Shown here: piece after piece, positions 1 through 13,000 of the stretch
Layout of the letters: the number at the start of each line of letters is the position of its first letter
How positions within the stretch are numbered: the first letter of the stretch is position 1
From: an uncultured Chlorobiaceae bacterium
Lineage (GTDB): Bacteria; Bacteroidota; Chlorobiia; Chlorobiales; Chlorobiaceae
Length of the DNA stretch: 43,629 nt
Direction of reading: 5' to 3'
NCBI GenBank assembly: GCA_903994455.1
Contig: CAJEXI010000027.1
Coordinates: 1-43,629 of the forward strand
Program-made: the position numbers and the translations under genes
Notes under the pieces: generated by a model
Databases searched by the model: none
The model's input: the letters and a program-made list of their open reading frames with translations, nothing else
What the model was told of the DNA's origin: nothing

Positions 1-296
1 ATAGTTATAATTACAACTTGCATTCTCTTGAAAATCAGGGATAAATATATGGTAACGTATTTTATTTTATAAATATATTTCTTTCATCGTTATATTTCTC
101 CCGGGAAATCACGTTGTACGCCAAAGTGACGGTACATTGAAAAGGTCGGTAGCGCACAAAAAGTGAAAAGGAAGTGCAAGTCACCTGCGGCCCCCTGAAT
201 TAAATTATTTTTTTTGTAATGCGTTGTGATAATATATTGTGTGCTTGCAGAGAGGTTATGCACATCGAACAATAAAACAATTAATGGAGTAAAAGT
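1..296. other. AT-rich upstream region, no gene recognised
   Basis: This AT-rich stretch precedes the first small gene. A 60-codon reading frame on the minus strand (90-272) has no recognisable motif and no clear ribosome binding site, so I do not call it. An AT-rich tract around 228-238 could supply a -10 element for the gene at 297, but I see no convincing -35 partner. The end of any upstream gene is not visible. Confidence 0.5.
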
Positions 297-551
297 ATGC
301 AGACAATTTATGCTGACGGAATTGCCAACATTACACTGATTGATGGTGTTATTCGTTTGGATCTTGTCAATATCACACAGATTGAAAAAGAGAAAGCCAA
401 TATTCGTCCTGTTGGCGCACTGGCGATGTCAGTTCCCGCAATGCTTCGTACTCATGAGCAACTTTCACAGGCGATCAATAAAATGGTTGAGGATGGCATT
501 CTGAAAAAGAATGATACCCCCCAGCCGATTACTGATGGTTCGTTTTCCTGA
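297..551 (+). CDS. Small protein of unknown function (84 aa)
   Basis: I do not recognise this protein with certainty. The ATG at 297 is preceded by GGAG at 286-289 with a 7-base spacer, which is a good ribosome binding site and supports this start. The N-terminal half (YADGIANITLIDGVIRLDL) looks like two beta strands of a small sandwich. The second half (RTHEQLSQAINKMVEDG) is predicted helical. The order of strands followed by an 'A-M-S-x-P' strand and a helix faintly resembles small DUF3467-type proteins, but this is a guess. It has no signal peptide and no membrane segment, so it is probably cytoplasmic. It is co-directional with the giant gene, but 499 bases and a strong hairpin separate them, so co-transcription is doubtful. 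Confidence 0.75.
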   Translation: MQTIYADGIANITLIDGVIRLDLVNITQIEKEKANIRPVGALAMSVPAMLRTHEQLSQAINKMVEDGILKKNDTPQPITDGSFS

Positions 552-566
552 ACACTCTACTGTTTC

Positions 567-606
567 TGCGCTCACCACTCTTCACCAATCAAGGGTGGTG
601 AGCGCA
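567..606 (+). terminator. Strong 16-bp hairpin after the small gene
   Basis: Positions 567-582 pair with 591-606 over 16 base pairs, with one G-U pair (579/594) and an 8-base loop (583-590). It begins 15 bases after the stop codon of the 297-551 gene. The stem is GC-rich, but no run of T follows on either strand. It may therefore be a 3'-end stabilising or factor-dependent termination structure rather than a classical intrinsic terminator. The pairing is seen directly; the role is inferred. Confidence 0.6.
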
Positions 607-1050
607 AGACTATTTGTAAAAATGCTTGTTATACCTGCTCGTTGTCCCGAACAACTCAAAAAATAATAGTTTTGGAAAAATCTTCATTTACAGATTATCC
701 TGTAACGCTATTACTGATAGAGAGAAAGGACTTTTCATCCAATCACCATAGAACGTTTTGAATGATCCCATTCAAATTGAGTTTGAAATTGCATGGTTTT
801 GAGGTAATAATTACTTGATACGTGTAAGATTACTCCGGTTTTTTATAAATTGTCGAATATACAGAAACCTCCGATTTTAATCTTGGTGTGTCAGGTTGGA
901 GTAGAATAGAGCGTTTTACGTCGCTTTTTGCGTTTTTCTGTTCAACAAGTGGTTTAGAACCATAGTTTGAATAGCCAGTTACTCTTGTCTTCTTATTGTT
1001 AGTTTTGTGATTTATCTGTTTTGCGTTAACTCTTTATTCAGGGATTCCTT
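607..1050. other. 444-base non-coding stretch upstream of the giant gene
   Basis: I see no gene, RNA gene or repeat here. The sequence is AT-rich and should carry the promoter and 5' leader of the giant gene, but no promoter hexamer pair stands out. A small inverted repeat (GTTGT...ACAAC, around 645-656) is too short to interpret. Confidence 0.5.
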
Positions 1051-4000
1051 ATGAATATTGTCATTCACATGAATGGCTCGCCTGCCAGCTCAGTCGGGGC
1101 CAATGAAACATTTTTGGACTTCTATCAAGGCACCCCAACGCAAAACTTTTCTGGTTATCAGGCCTCTTTTCAGACACTGTGGCTCGATAAATCGGGCGCA
1201 AGCATCACCAGCACTTACGATTTATTTGATACCAATAGTGACAGCCTGGCTGATAAGTATACCGAAACGTATACCCGCAGTGGAGTTGTATGGAATAATT
1301 CAGGAGCCATTACCTGGGATGCTCATGGAATGTTTCATGCTCAACAGACCACAGGGGATATGGCATCAGCCCAGGAGAGTTACGGGCGACTTGCTTTCGA
1401 TACTCGTGGGGAAGCAGTCGGGATTTACACGTTTTCTCCAACTGCCAGCGCTTCACCAGTTGGATTTGGAAAGGTGGCCACAGATTTTGGCGGGGGTCAG
1501 GATTTTGGCTTCAGTGTGGCCACGCAGTCTGATGGCAAGATTCTGGTGGCGGGAACCAGCCTGAACGGAGGGCAGTTTGATTTTGTGCTTGCCCGCTTTA
1601 GTGCTGATGGCATCCTTGATACCGCTTTTGGTGGTGGGAAAGGTAAAATAATAACAGATTTCGGTTATTCAGATGCCGGGTTGAGTGTGGCTGTTCAGAG
1701 TGATGGCAAAATTCTCGTTGGGGGACAAAGCTGGGATATCGGGAGTAATGACAGCAATTTCAAGTTTACTCTTGCCCGCTACAATCTTGATGGCTCCCTC
1801 GATACAAGCTTTGATGGTGACGGCAAGGTGATTTCAAGCTTTGGGTGTGGCCAAAGCTTGATCTTACAGCCTGATGGTAAAATTCTGATGATGGGTACTG
1901 TGGATACTGCTATATCATCGAATATGGCTCTTATGCGCTACAACATTGATGGGAGTCTTGACACAAGCTTCAACGGTAATGGGGAAGTTATTACAACGAT
2001 TGGGGGTTCAGGTCAGGGTGTGGCTCTCTTGCCATCTGGTAAAATTCTCGTAGCAGGCTCCAGTTGGAATAACGGTAACGAGGACTTTGTTCTTGCTCAA
2101 TACAATGTTAATGGCACTCTCGACACAAGCTTCCACGGTGGTGCCATTGTCACCACGGATTTTGGTGGTGGTGATGATCAGGTTTCTGATGTGGTGATGC
2201 AGTCAGACGGAAAAATTCTTGTGGCCGGGTACAGCCTGAATCGTACCAATAATATTTCTGTAGCACGTTATACTACGGATGGCACTCTTGATACCACCTT
2301 TTCCGGTGACGGCAAGATTATGGTGGATTACGGAGGTAACGAGCAGGGTTATGCGGTGACTGTGGATTCCGATGGAAAGATTCTTGTTTCGGGACACAGC
2401 GACAGCAACGTTGTGCTCTTGCGCTATAACGCTGACGGTACTCCTGACGCTACCTTTTCCAGTGATGGTCTTGTGACCACCAATATTGGGGGTGCTACGC
2501 TTCTTAACGGTCAGGCCTTTACTGGAACGGATGTGACGTTGCAAACTGACGGAAAGATTCTCGTTTCAGGCCAGAGCAACGGTGATGTCGCTCTGGTCCG
2601 CTATAACAGTGACGGTTCTCTGGATACAACATTTGGTCTATCGGCCAATACTGCGCCTGTTTTTTCTGACAGCCATGCAGGCACAGTCACAACAGACTTT
2701 GGCGGTGATGATATCGGCAGGAGTATGACCGTTCAGCCTGATGGCAAGATAGTTGTTGCTGGGCTTGGAGATGCTCTTGGGGGGTTTCTCTCAATGCCAA
2801 CGATTGTGAGCGGTACTGTAACCTACAATGCAACAAATATATCGTATCTGATTGGTGATTTTGCGCTTGCACGATACAATGCTGATGGTACTCTCGACCC
2901 CACCTTTCATGGTGATGGCACCCTGACCACCTACTTTGGCGGCAACAACCTCTCTCCCACAGGCGTTGTGGCTCAGACTGATGGCAGGATTCTTGTGGCT
3001 GGTTCAGGATACAATCGAAATAGCAACACGAACGATTTTGCACTTGTTCGCTATAACAACGACGGCAGCCTTGATACCACCTTTTCAGGCAACGGCAAGG
3101 TCTTGACAGACTTTGCCAGTGGCGTTGATACTGGCAACAGCATCAAAATGCAGTCTGACGGTAAGATTCTTGTGGCCGGAACAAGTGGTACGGTTGTTTC
3201 TGGCGGGACATCCAACAACGATTTTGCGCTTATCCGTTTCAATGCTGACGGGAGTTTGGATACGTCATTTGATGGAGATGGAAAGCTTACGACGAACTTT
3301 GGCGGTAATGATGCTGGATATAGTGTTACAGTGCAGGCTGATGGCAGAATTCTGGTGGCAGGGTATGCCAGTACCTCGTTCACTTATGGTTATAGTGCAA
3401 CGGGAACACCACTCACAACCTCCAATAACAATGTTGCGCTTGCCCGCTACAACACTGATGGCAGCCTTGACACCACCTTTCATGGAGATGGCAAGCTTAT
3501 TACAGATTTTGGCGGGAATGAGACGGCGCAAAGTGTTCTCGTCCAGGGTGATGGCAAGATCCTTGTGGTCGGCTCCAGTAGCCTTTTTTTCACGGACAAT
3601 AACACACTCACCACACTTAACAGCGATTTCGCGATTGTGCGCTACAACGCTGATGGTACGCTTGATACCACCTTTCATGGAGATGGCAAGCTCACCACGG
3701 ACTTTGGTGGCTCTTCTGATACGGCTCGCAGCGCTATTCTGCAGAGTGATGGCAAAATTCTTGTTGCAGGGAGCAGCACCAAAACTGGTGGTAATGCTGA
3801 CTTTGCCCTTGCGCGTTACAATGTGGATGGCAGCCTCGATACCACTTTTCATGGAGACGGGATGTTCACCATGGATTTTGGTGGTGCAGCAGACATTAGC
3901 TACAGCATCAGTGTGCAGGCAGACGGCAAGATTCTTGTCGGTGGGGTGAGTACGATTGATGGCAATGGCGACTTCGCTCTCGCACGTCCCAATACTGATG

Positions 4001-7000
4001 GCACCCTCGACACCACCTTCAGCGCTTCCGGTGTGCACCAGACGCTTTACACGGCAACCGGCACACCGGTACTGCTCGACAACTCTCTCCAGATCAGTGA
4101 TGCCGAACTTGCCACTATCTGCAACTATGCCGGTACGACGCTGACGCTGATGCGCCATGGCGGTGCCAGTGCAGACGACCATTTTTCCGCGATGGAAGGT
4201 CAATCTCTCGGGGCGCTGACGCAGGGCGTTGACTTGGTGGAGAGAGGCATCACCGTTGGCAGTGTTACCACCAATTCAGGAGGCACGCTGGCGTTAACCT
4301 TCAACGCCAATGCCACATCGACGTTGGTCAATGCAGTCGTGCAGCAGATAGCCTACAGCAACGGTTCAGAAACACCGCCATCATCGTTGCAGATCGACTG
4401 GTCGTTCTCCGACGGCAATACCGGCAGCCAGGGTTCAGGCGGAGCGATGAGCGCAACGACCAGCACGACCGTTCAGATTGCGCCGTTCATTGCCCCTCCA
4501 GCGCTAGTTACCAATACCTCGCCGACCTTTTTCGGGCATGCGACAGGCAAAGTTACCACCGATTTTGGCAAGGAGGATGTTGGACGCAGCATGGCGGTGC
4601 AAGCCGATGGCAAGATTCTTGTGGCAGGGCTGGGCAATGCGATTTCCGGGTATCTGACTTCAGCAGGAACCACCAATATCGCCTATACTATTGGTGATCA
4701 TGCGATTGCCCGCTACAACAGCGACGGCAGTCTTGATACTACGTTTGGTGTGGATGGCAAGGTGACCACTTACTTTGGCGGCAATGGTGACCTTGCAACG
4801 GGTGTTACGGTACTGGCCGATGGCAAGATTCTTGTTGCAGGCTCCGGGTACGACAGAGGCGGGAGCAATACGAACGATTTCTCCCTTGCCCGCTACAACA
4901 GTGATGGCAGCCTTGATGCCACTTTTGCCGGCAATGGAAACGTGCTGACAGATTTCATCGCCCATAAGGACCTCGGTCAAAGTATTTTTTTGCAAGCCGA
5001 TGGCAGGATTCTTGTGGCCGGAACCAGTAGTACAGTCACGGGCGTTACACCCTCCGCCAGCGATATTGCGCTTGTGCGTTATAACGCTGATGGCACTCTT
5101 GATACCACCTTCGGGGGAGGCGGGAAGATTGTCACCGATTTTGGCAGCAAAATCACCCCGGATTTTACCAGCACTGATGCCGCATATAGTGTCACCGTGC
5201 AGAGTGATGGCAAAATTATTGTTGTGGGCAGTAGCAGTGTAGTGGTCAATGGCATCTCCAGCATCGATTTCGCCTTTGCTCGCTACAATGCAGACGGGAG
5301 CCTTGAATCAAAGGAGACCACCGATTTTGCTGGTAATAACATTGCCCGGAGTGTGGTGGTGCAGAGTGATGGCAAATTCCTTCTGGTGGGTGACAGCACT
5401 CTTTCTGGCAACACTGATTTTAGGATTGCTCGTTCCAATACTGCTGGCACCAACCTCGATGTCGCCTTTGGCATTGACGGGACCATGACCACAGATTTTG
5501 GAGGTAATGATTCTGCTCGAAGCGTCATCCTGCAGTCAGACGGCAAAATTCTTGTGGCAGGCAACAGTATTCTTGCAACTGGTATTTCAGACTTTGCCCT
5601 TGCCCGCTACAATACGGATGGCACTCTCGACACCACTTTTGATGTCGATGGCAAGCTCACCATGGATTTTGGCGGAGCTTCGGACACTGCCTACAGTGCT
5701 AAATTGCAAGCAGACGGAAAGATCCTTGTGGCTGGATCGAGCTCCATTGATGGTAGTGGAGACTTCGCTCTTGCTCGCTTGAACGCCGATGGCAGTCTTG
5801 ATACCACTTTTGGTGTGGTTAATACGCTCAATGGTCATCCGGTCTTTGTTGAAAACGGCACACCGGTGGTGCTCGACAGTGATGTCCAAATTTCCGACAA
5901 CGGGCTTGCTGCTGTTGGCAACTATAATGGCGCTACGCTTACTATGGCGCGTCACGGTGGAGCCAGTGTTGACGACCACTTTTCAGCCATGGCCAGTGGA
6001 ACTCCTGGCGCACTCACGCAGGGCAGCGACCTTGTGGCGGGGGGTGTTGCTGTTGGCACCGTTACCACAAATGCTGGCGGTATCCTGGCTCTTGCTTTCA
6101 ATGCCAGCGCTACGCAAAATCTGGTCAATGCGGTATTGCAGCAGATCGCCTACAGCAATACAAGCCCTGTCGCAGCCGAAGCAGTGCAGATTGACTGGAC
6201 ATTCTCCGACGGCAACGCTGGCAGCCAGGGGACGGGCGGAGCCTTGAGTGCTGTTGGCAGTACGACGGTTCACGTTACTGTGCTGAACGACACTCCGATA
6301 CCTGGCGTGAACACTGCCCCGACATTCGCTGTTGGCGATGGCGCTGTTATCACCGATTTTGGCAAAGAGGATATTGGTCGGAGTGTCGCCGTTCAAGCGG
6401 ACGGGAAGATTCTTGTGGCCGGGCTTGGCAATGGCATTTCGGGATATATCAATGCCTCAACAGGAAATATGTCGTATACCATCGGCGATTTTGGTCTTGC
6501 CCGATACAACAGTGACGGCAGTCTCGACACCTCGTTTGGCAAGGATGGCAAATTGACCACCTATTTTGGAGGAAATAGCGATTTTGCCACGGGGGTAACC
6601 GTGCAGTCAGATGGCAAGATTCTTGTTGCAGGGACAGGATATAGCCGAGGCACCAACGATTTTGCCCTTGCCCGCTACAACAGTGACGGCTCTCTCGATA
6701 CTACCTTTTCAGTTAATGGCAAGGTGACGACAGATTTTGCCAGTACCAATGACACGGTGAGTGGCATCAAAGTCCAGGCCGATGGCAAGATTCTTGTGGT
6801 TGGAACCAGCGGTACGGTACCTGGAGTAACACCATCCAACAGCGATTTTGCTCTTGCCCGCTATAATGCTGACGGTAGTCTCGATACTACCTTTGACGGG
6901 GATGGCAAGCTTATCACAGACTTTGGTGGCAGTGATTCAGCAACAAGTGTTTCTGTGCTGGCTGATGGAAGATTTATTGTGGCGGGAACCAGCAATGTTG

Positions 7001-10000
7001 GTCTTGATGGTGTTGTGTCTAACCAAAATTTTGCATTTGCTGTTTACAATGCCGATGGCACTCTTCCCGGAAAGGAAACCCTGGATTTTGGTGGTTATGA
7101 CTATTGCCAAAGCGTTACGGTACTGAGCGATGGAAAATTTATCCTGTCGGGGTATAGTGGTGTACTGGTCAATGGTGCGATTACCAACTACAATTTTGCG
7201 CTTGCCCGTTACAACGCTGATGGCACTCTTGATACGACCTTTGATGGAGACGGAATGCTTACCACAGACTTCGGTGGTAATGATTACAGTCGAAGTGTCA
7301 CGGTACAGTCGGACGGCAAGATCCTTGTGGCCGGGAACAGCACCCTGACAGGCGGCACCTCTGATTTTGCTCTTGCGCGTTACAACACTGATGGCAGTCT
7401 CGACACCACTTTTGACGGAGATGGCAAGCTCACCATGGACTTCGGCGGAGCATCGGACACGGCCTTTAGCATCACCTTGCAGCCCGCCGGGAAGATTCTT
7501 GTCGCCGGTTCAAGCTCCATTGATGGTAACGGAAACTTTGCTCTTGCTCGCCTCAATGCGGACGGCTCGCTTGATCATACGTTTGGCATAGTCAACAATA
7601 CGCTTAATGTCGGGCAGGTTTATATCGAAAATAGCGCACCAGTCGTGCTCGACAGCAAGGTGCATGTTTCCGATATTCAGCTTGCAGATTTGGGGAGCTA
7701 CAGTGGCGCTACACTCACTCTGCTCCGTCATGGTGCCGCCAACGCCGAAGATCACTTCTCCGGTGCAGGCACCCTTGGCACGCTTACGCAGGGAGGTAGC
7801 CTGGTGGTCGGTGGCACCACCGTTGGTACGGTCACCACCAATTCCGGGGGTATGCTTGCGCTCGCGTTCAATGCCAGCGCTACTCAAAATCTGGTCAATG
7901 CCGTTTTGCAGCAGATCGCCTACAGCAACACCTCGCACGTTACAGGAACTCCAGTACAGATCGACTGGACATTTTCCGACGGAAACACCGGCACCCAGGG
8001 CTCGGGTGGAGCCTTGAGCACGACTGGCAGTACTGTCGTTCAGATCCTCCCCGACACGACGGCACCGAAAGTTATCAATTTCAGCCCCACAGATGGTGTG
8101 ATTGGTGTTGCTGTCGGCAGCGATCTTGTCCTGACCTTCAGCGAGGCCATTCAGAAAGGCACGGGCACCATAGCAATTCACAGCGGCTCGGCTACCGGCA
8201 CAGTGGTGGAGAGCTACGATGCAGCCACAAGCTCCAGCATTGCGATTTCTGTTAATACACTGACCATCAATCCGACGGCTGATCTCTCCGGCGGCAAGCA
8301 TTACTATGTTACCTTTTCCGATGGCTCGATAAAGGACATGGCAGGAAATAATTTCGCAGGCACATCGACATACGATTTCACCACGGCAACGATGTCAACC
8401 ATTGCGCTGACGCCGACAAAGAATCCGCTTGATTTCTTCTACATATCAGCTTCTCAGGGAGGTACTCTCTATGATACCGACAAAGATGGAGCGATCGACC
8501 ACCTAAGGGTGTGGGGCCTGGGAACAAGCACTGGCTATTACAGGATGGATTGGAGTGATACGACCCATTGGACCGCAAAAGGCTTGTTCACCTATACCTT
8601 CGGCACTGAATATGACATACAGGGTCGCCCGACAACGTGCATTATTTATGGGGCTGAGCTGCCGGTCAATTGGGCAAGTACCGGAAATGCTGATCATCTG
8701 CTTGCTACCGTCACCAGGGTGAATGGCACTCTGTCAGAAACCTGGAAGGTTTTCGATAACAACAGTGATAGTCAGGCGGATGCGGGAATCTACACCGCAA
8801 CAACAAATGGTGTCGCGACAACTACGATTACTACCAGTGTCGTTGCTTTGACACAGGATAGTTATGGCCACTTTACATCATTTATATCAGAGGTTCAGAC
8901 ATCGACAAATCCCAAGGATGTGTTCAGTGGCACCGTGACGGGTTCAAGCAGTGATGCTACGGCGATTCAGTTGCCTTTGGGAAGTCCTGGAGCCTATACG
9001 CTTATAGCAGCGGGGACACTGGTTGACTCCTTTACCATCTCTCCCTCGCTGATTGGGCGTCTTTATGATATGGATGGAAACGGCGTGATTGACCAGATGG
9101 ATCTTGTGAGTACAACAGCCGGTCAGAACGGCCAGTCAACCACGAACATCAACAGTTTTGCGCTCACCTGGAGTGACCCTGCTCACTGGACAGCCCATGC
9201 AGAGTATCAGATGGTTTTCGGTACGACATCCGATGTTCAGGGCCGTCCAACGACCTGGGTGGCTGATGGCTTTGTTCATGATATTGTCTGGCAGAATAAA
9301 GGAGCTGACAATATTGTGGCCACAAGCAGCTATGCCGGGAAAAATTCTGGTGAGTTGGTTGTTGTAACGTTTATTGATTCTCAAGGGGACAGTAATCCCG
9401 ATGAGATAGTCTACGTAAAAAGCAGTGGCTCAACAGAAATAGAAAGATTTCAGGCCAATATCGTCGGATGGACGAACAACCCGGCGGCAGTAACTCTGGT
9501 GATTCAGACATCGACTAATCCGACGGCGGTGTTCACTGGCAGCGTGACCGGTTCAAACAGGCATGCTCAGGATATACTGGTGCCGTTGTTCACTGGAAAT
9601 TCTGGTGAAGGAAGCACCCTTAGTTCCCACACCTTGATTTCGACAAAGCACCAGGTTGATGTTTTCAATATTTCGGCTACCGATATTGGACGCCTGTACG
9701 ATATGGACAGCAATGGCATCGTCGACCGTATGGATGTTGCGAGCACAACGACCGATCAGAGTGGTCAGACAAACACCAGTGTTAAGAGTTACGCCCTGAC
9801 CTGGAGTGACAGCACCCACTGGACAGCTCATGCCGCTTATGAGCTTCTTTTTGGTTCGCAGTATGATGCCGACGGTCGTCCAACGACGATTTTCATGAAT
9901 GGGGGGGAAGGGGAGCAAACAATCAATTGGGCTACTACGGTGACCAATGGTGTTCTTGCTACGGTGCCGTCAGAGTATGATGGTATTGCCGCGACGCTGA

Positions 10001-13000
10001 CGCTCGTCGATACCAACGCTGATAGTAAGCCTGATGCGTTCGATTACACTGAAGGCTCCGGGTCGACGTTACAAACAGCTCATGGCACTCTTGAATGGTG
10101 GGTGAAGGACAGCAGTAACCATCCTTTGGCGGTGACGGTAGTGATGCAGACCTCATCGAATTTTACAGATTTCTTCAGTGGCAGTGTGACAGGTTCCAGC
10201 AGTAATCCGACGGCTATTGTGATGCCGGTTATGGAGAGCGGAGAGACGACTGGCGACCGCGTTTCAAATAATATGTTGATTTTTGATTTGGGCATCGCTT
10301 CGCCACAGCTTGATGCAAAAAGTCAGATGACGCTCAGGGATGCCACTTATGGAGGCAGAATAGTCTCGGTTACTCTTTCTGCGCCATCGCTTTTTGTTGA
10401 TGGTTCCTGGTTGAAGGTACCCTTGTCCAGCACTGATGCCTCAGGAAATCCTTACTCATTGTGGTATTCCGGCGGTTCTATGTTGCTGGTGGATCTGCCT
10501 TCCGGTATCGTGGGGCAATCGGCACCCATTGTCAAGGCATGGCAGGTGAACTCCATGAACAACGGCGGCTATTCGTTGTCTCCGATGAGTGTTGTGGGCA
10601 CCACGGGCACAAGCGGCGCTGACTGGGTGACCGGTACGTCAGGGAGTGACAGCATTATGGCTGGCGCTGGCAATGATTTGATTGAATGGTCAGGTGGCAA
10701 CGATACGGTGGATGCCGGTGATGGTTATGACAGTTTGAACTTGCCACTGAGCAGCACGAATGCTTTCCACTGGCTTGACGAAAAGAAAGTGCTCCATATT
10801 GGATCGGCAACTGATACAGGTCAGGATGTCTATCACATTACAAAAAATTCAGATACCTCATTCTGGATTGACAAGTTGATGTCTGATGGCAAGACGGTCG
10901 AGTCAACCATGCTCCTCAACAATGCTGAGTCGATGGGATTCGGCAACCAGATTCATCAATTCCAGATCAATTCAGGTGGAGGGCAATATGTCACTGGCAC
11001 ACCCTGGGACGATCAGATTTTCCTGAATATTGCCAATGTTGGTAATCTGATCCAGGTTCAGGGAGATTTCGGTCACGATACTTTGGTTCTTAATGTCGGT
11101 TCCGGGTACAGTAAGTTGGAAATTATCAATAATGGATCGGACTTTCTGTTGAAGGGCACCCTCATTTCAGACGGTAGTGTTGTTGAGCTTGCCCGTGCCG
11201 TGCCCTTACCGAATGGTAACAGTGTAACAATGACCATGGGCTCAGGAGTGAATGCCCATTCATTTACCATTACCGATATCGAAGCACTCCGTTTTGTTTC
11301 TGACGCAGTGAAGGTCGATTTTGCGCCAGACAGCCTGTCGAGCGATGTACTGAGCTTCGATCTCGGTGTTCAGTCGCCGGTGCTTGCCAAATCGGGTCAA
11401 CTTACGGTTGTGGAATCAGATATGTTTGGTTATCTGACGACGGTTACGCTCGATGTGAGCCAGCTTGTGGTGGTTGATTCGCATCTGACTATTCCCATGA
11501 ATGGAACTGATGCAAATGGAGCATCGTATTGGCTTAATCCTTATAATGGAGGCAAACTGCTTGTTGAGATACCGGCAGGTCTTCTTGTTGGCCATGCGGC
11601 CCAGTTCCATGCCTGGCAGGTTGGATATATGAGTAATACGAGCATGTCGCTCACACCGATGAACGTTGTGACAGGTGGTGCAGGGACGAGCGGCATTGAC
11701 TGGGTGACCGGAACCAGCGGGGATGACATTATCAATGCTGGTGCGGGCAACGATTATATTGAGTGGAGAGGTGGCCATGATGTGGTTGATGCCAGCGACG
11801 GTTACGATACGCTGCATCTGTCGATGAACAGCATGAATTCTTCTTTTCTTGATGCAGAGGGAGTGCTGCATATTAGCGCATACACTTACCCTTCTCTTTC
11901 GAGGATGGAGGGTGAGTCATCAGCGTTATTTTCGATGGTTGATATTTATCGGATTTCGAAAGTGGGGGATGCCTCATTCGAGATCGACAAAATGCAGGGT
12001 GATGGCGTGACCGTTGACTCAACAATGCTTCTCAGCAATGCCGAGAGGGTGGAGGGTGGTGGCTCTTTCGGTCTTAATCTTGTGCCCCATACATTCATTA
12101 ATGAGAGTGTTGGAGGCGGTTATTCTATGGATGGCACACCCTGGAATGACGAGATCTTCCTTGATGCGGCCAATCTCGGCAATCTGCAGAGTGTATGGGG
12201 AGATACCGGTTATGATATCCTGACTCTCGATGTCGGTGCAGGATACAGCAAACTGGAGCTTGTGAAGAGCGGTCAGCTTTATTTGCTCCAGGGAACATCC
12301 AGTGCCGATGGTGCTGTTGCAGAGCTTGGAGAGGTACAGTTCAATCCCTCTTATGGGGCGATAATGATGACCATTGGTATCGGAGAGAGCGCAAAGTCAT
12401 TTTATAGTTACAGCATGGAGGCTTTCCATTTTGTCTCCGGCACAACACACTATGAAGTCGATCCTGCCCAGTTTGCCGAAGTATCCTTCCAGGTTGGTTC
12501 ATGGCAGAACTCTATCACTGGTACAGCCAAGAATGACACTATTGATGCCGACGCACTCGGTTTGGCAAATCTTGCAACAACAGCCAATGATTACATCCAG
12601 GGTAATGGCGGCAACGACTTGATCAATGCCGGTGCTGGCGATGACACTATCTACGGCAATGGAGGGAATGATACTATTGAAGGAGGATCGGGCAACGATA
12701 CTCATAACGACTCAATGGAAGGAGGAGTAGCGCGCAACGACACTGCAGGGTATAATGGCAACATGGCTGATTACACAATAACCAGCCATGATGGGGTCTG
12801 GACGGTTGCCGATACCCGCGATGGCTCCCCGGATGGTACAGACACGCTTACCGGGATTGAGCATCTCTCCTTTTATGATAGAACTGTTGATTTGACGGTA
12901 CAGTTCTCTCCAACTTCTAACGTATGGTCAAGCAACGTCATAACTGGTACAGGGTTTGATGACACTATCGATGCTGATGCACTTGCCGCAGCAAATCCGT

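Noticed and set aside
90..272. 60-codon minus-strand frame upstream of the first gene
   Set aside because: No ribosome binding site or motif, and biased composition expected of AT-rich non-coding DNA.
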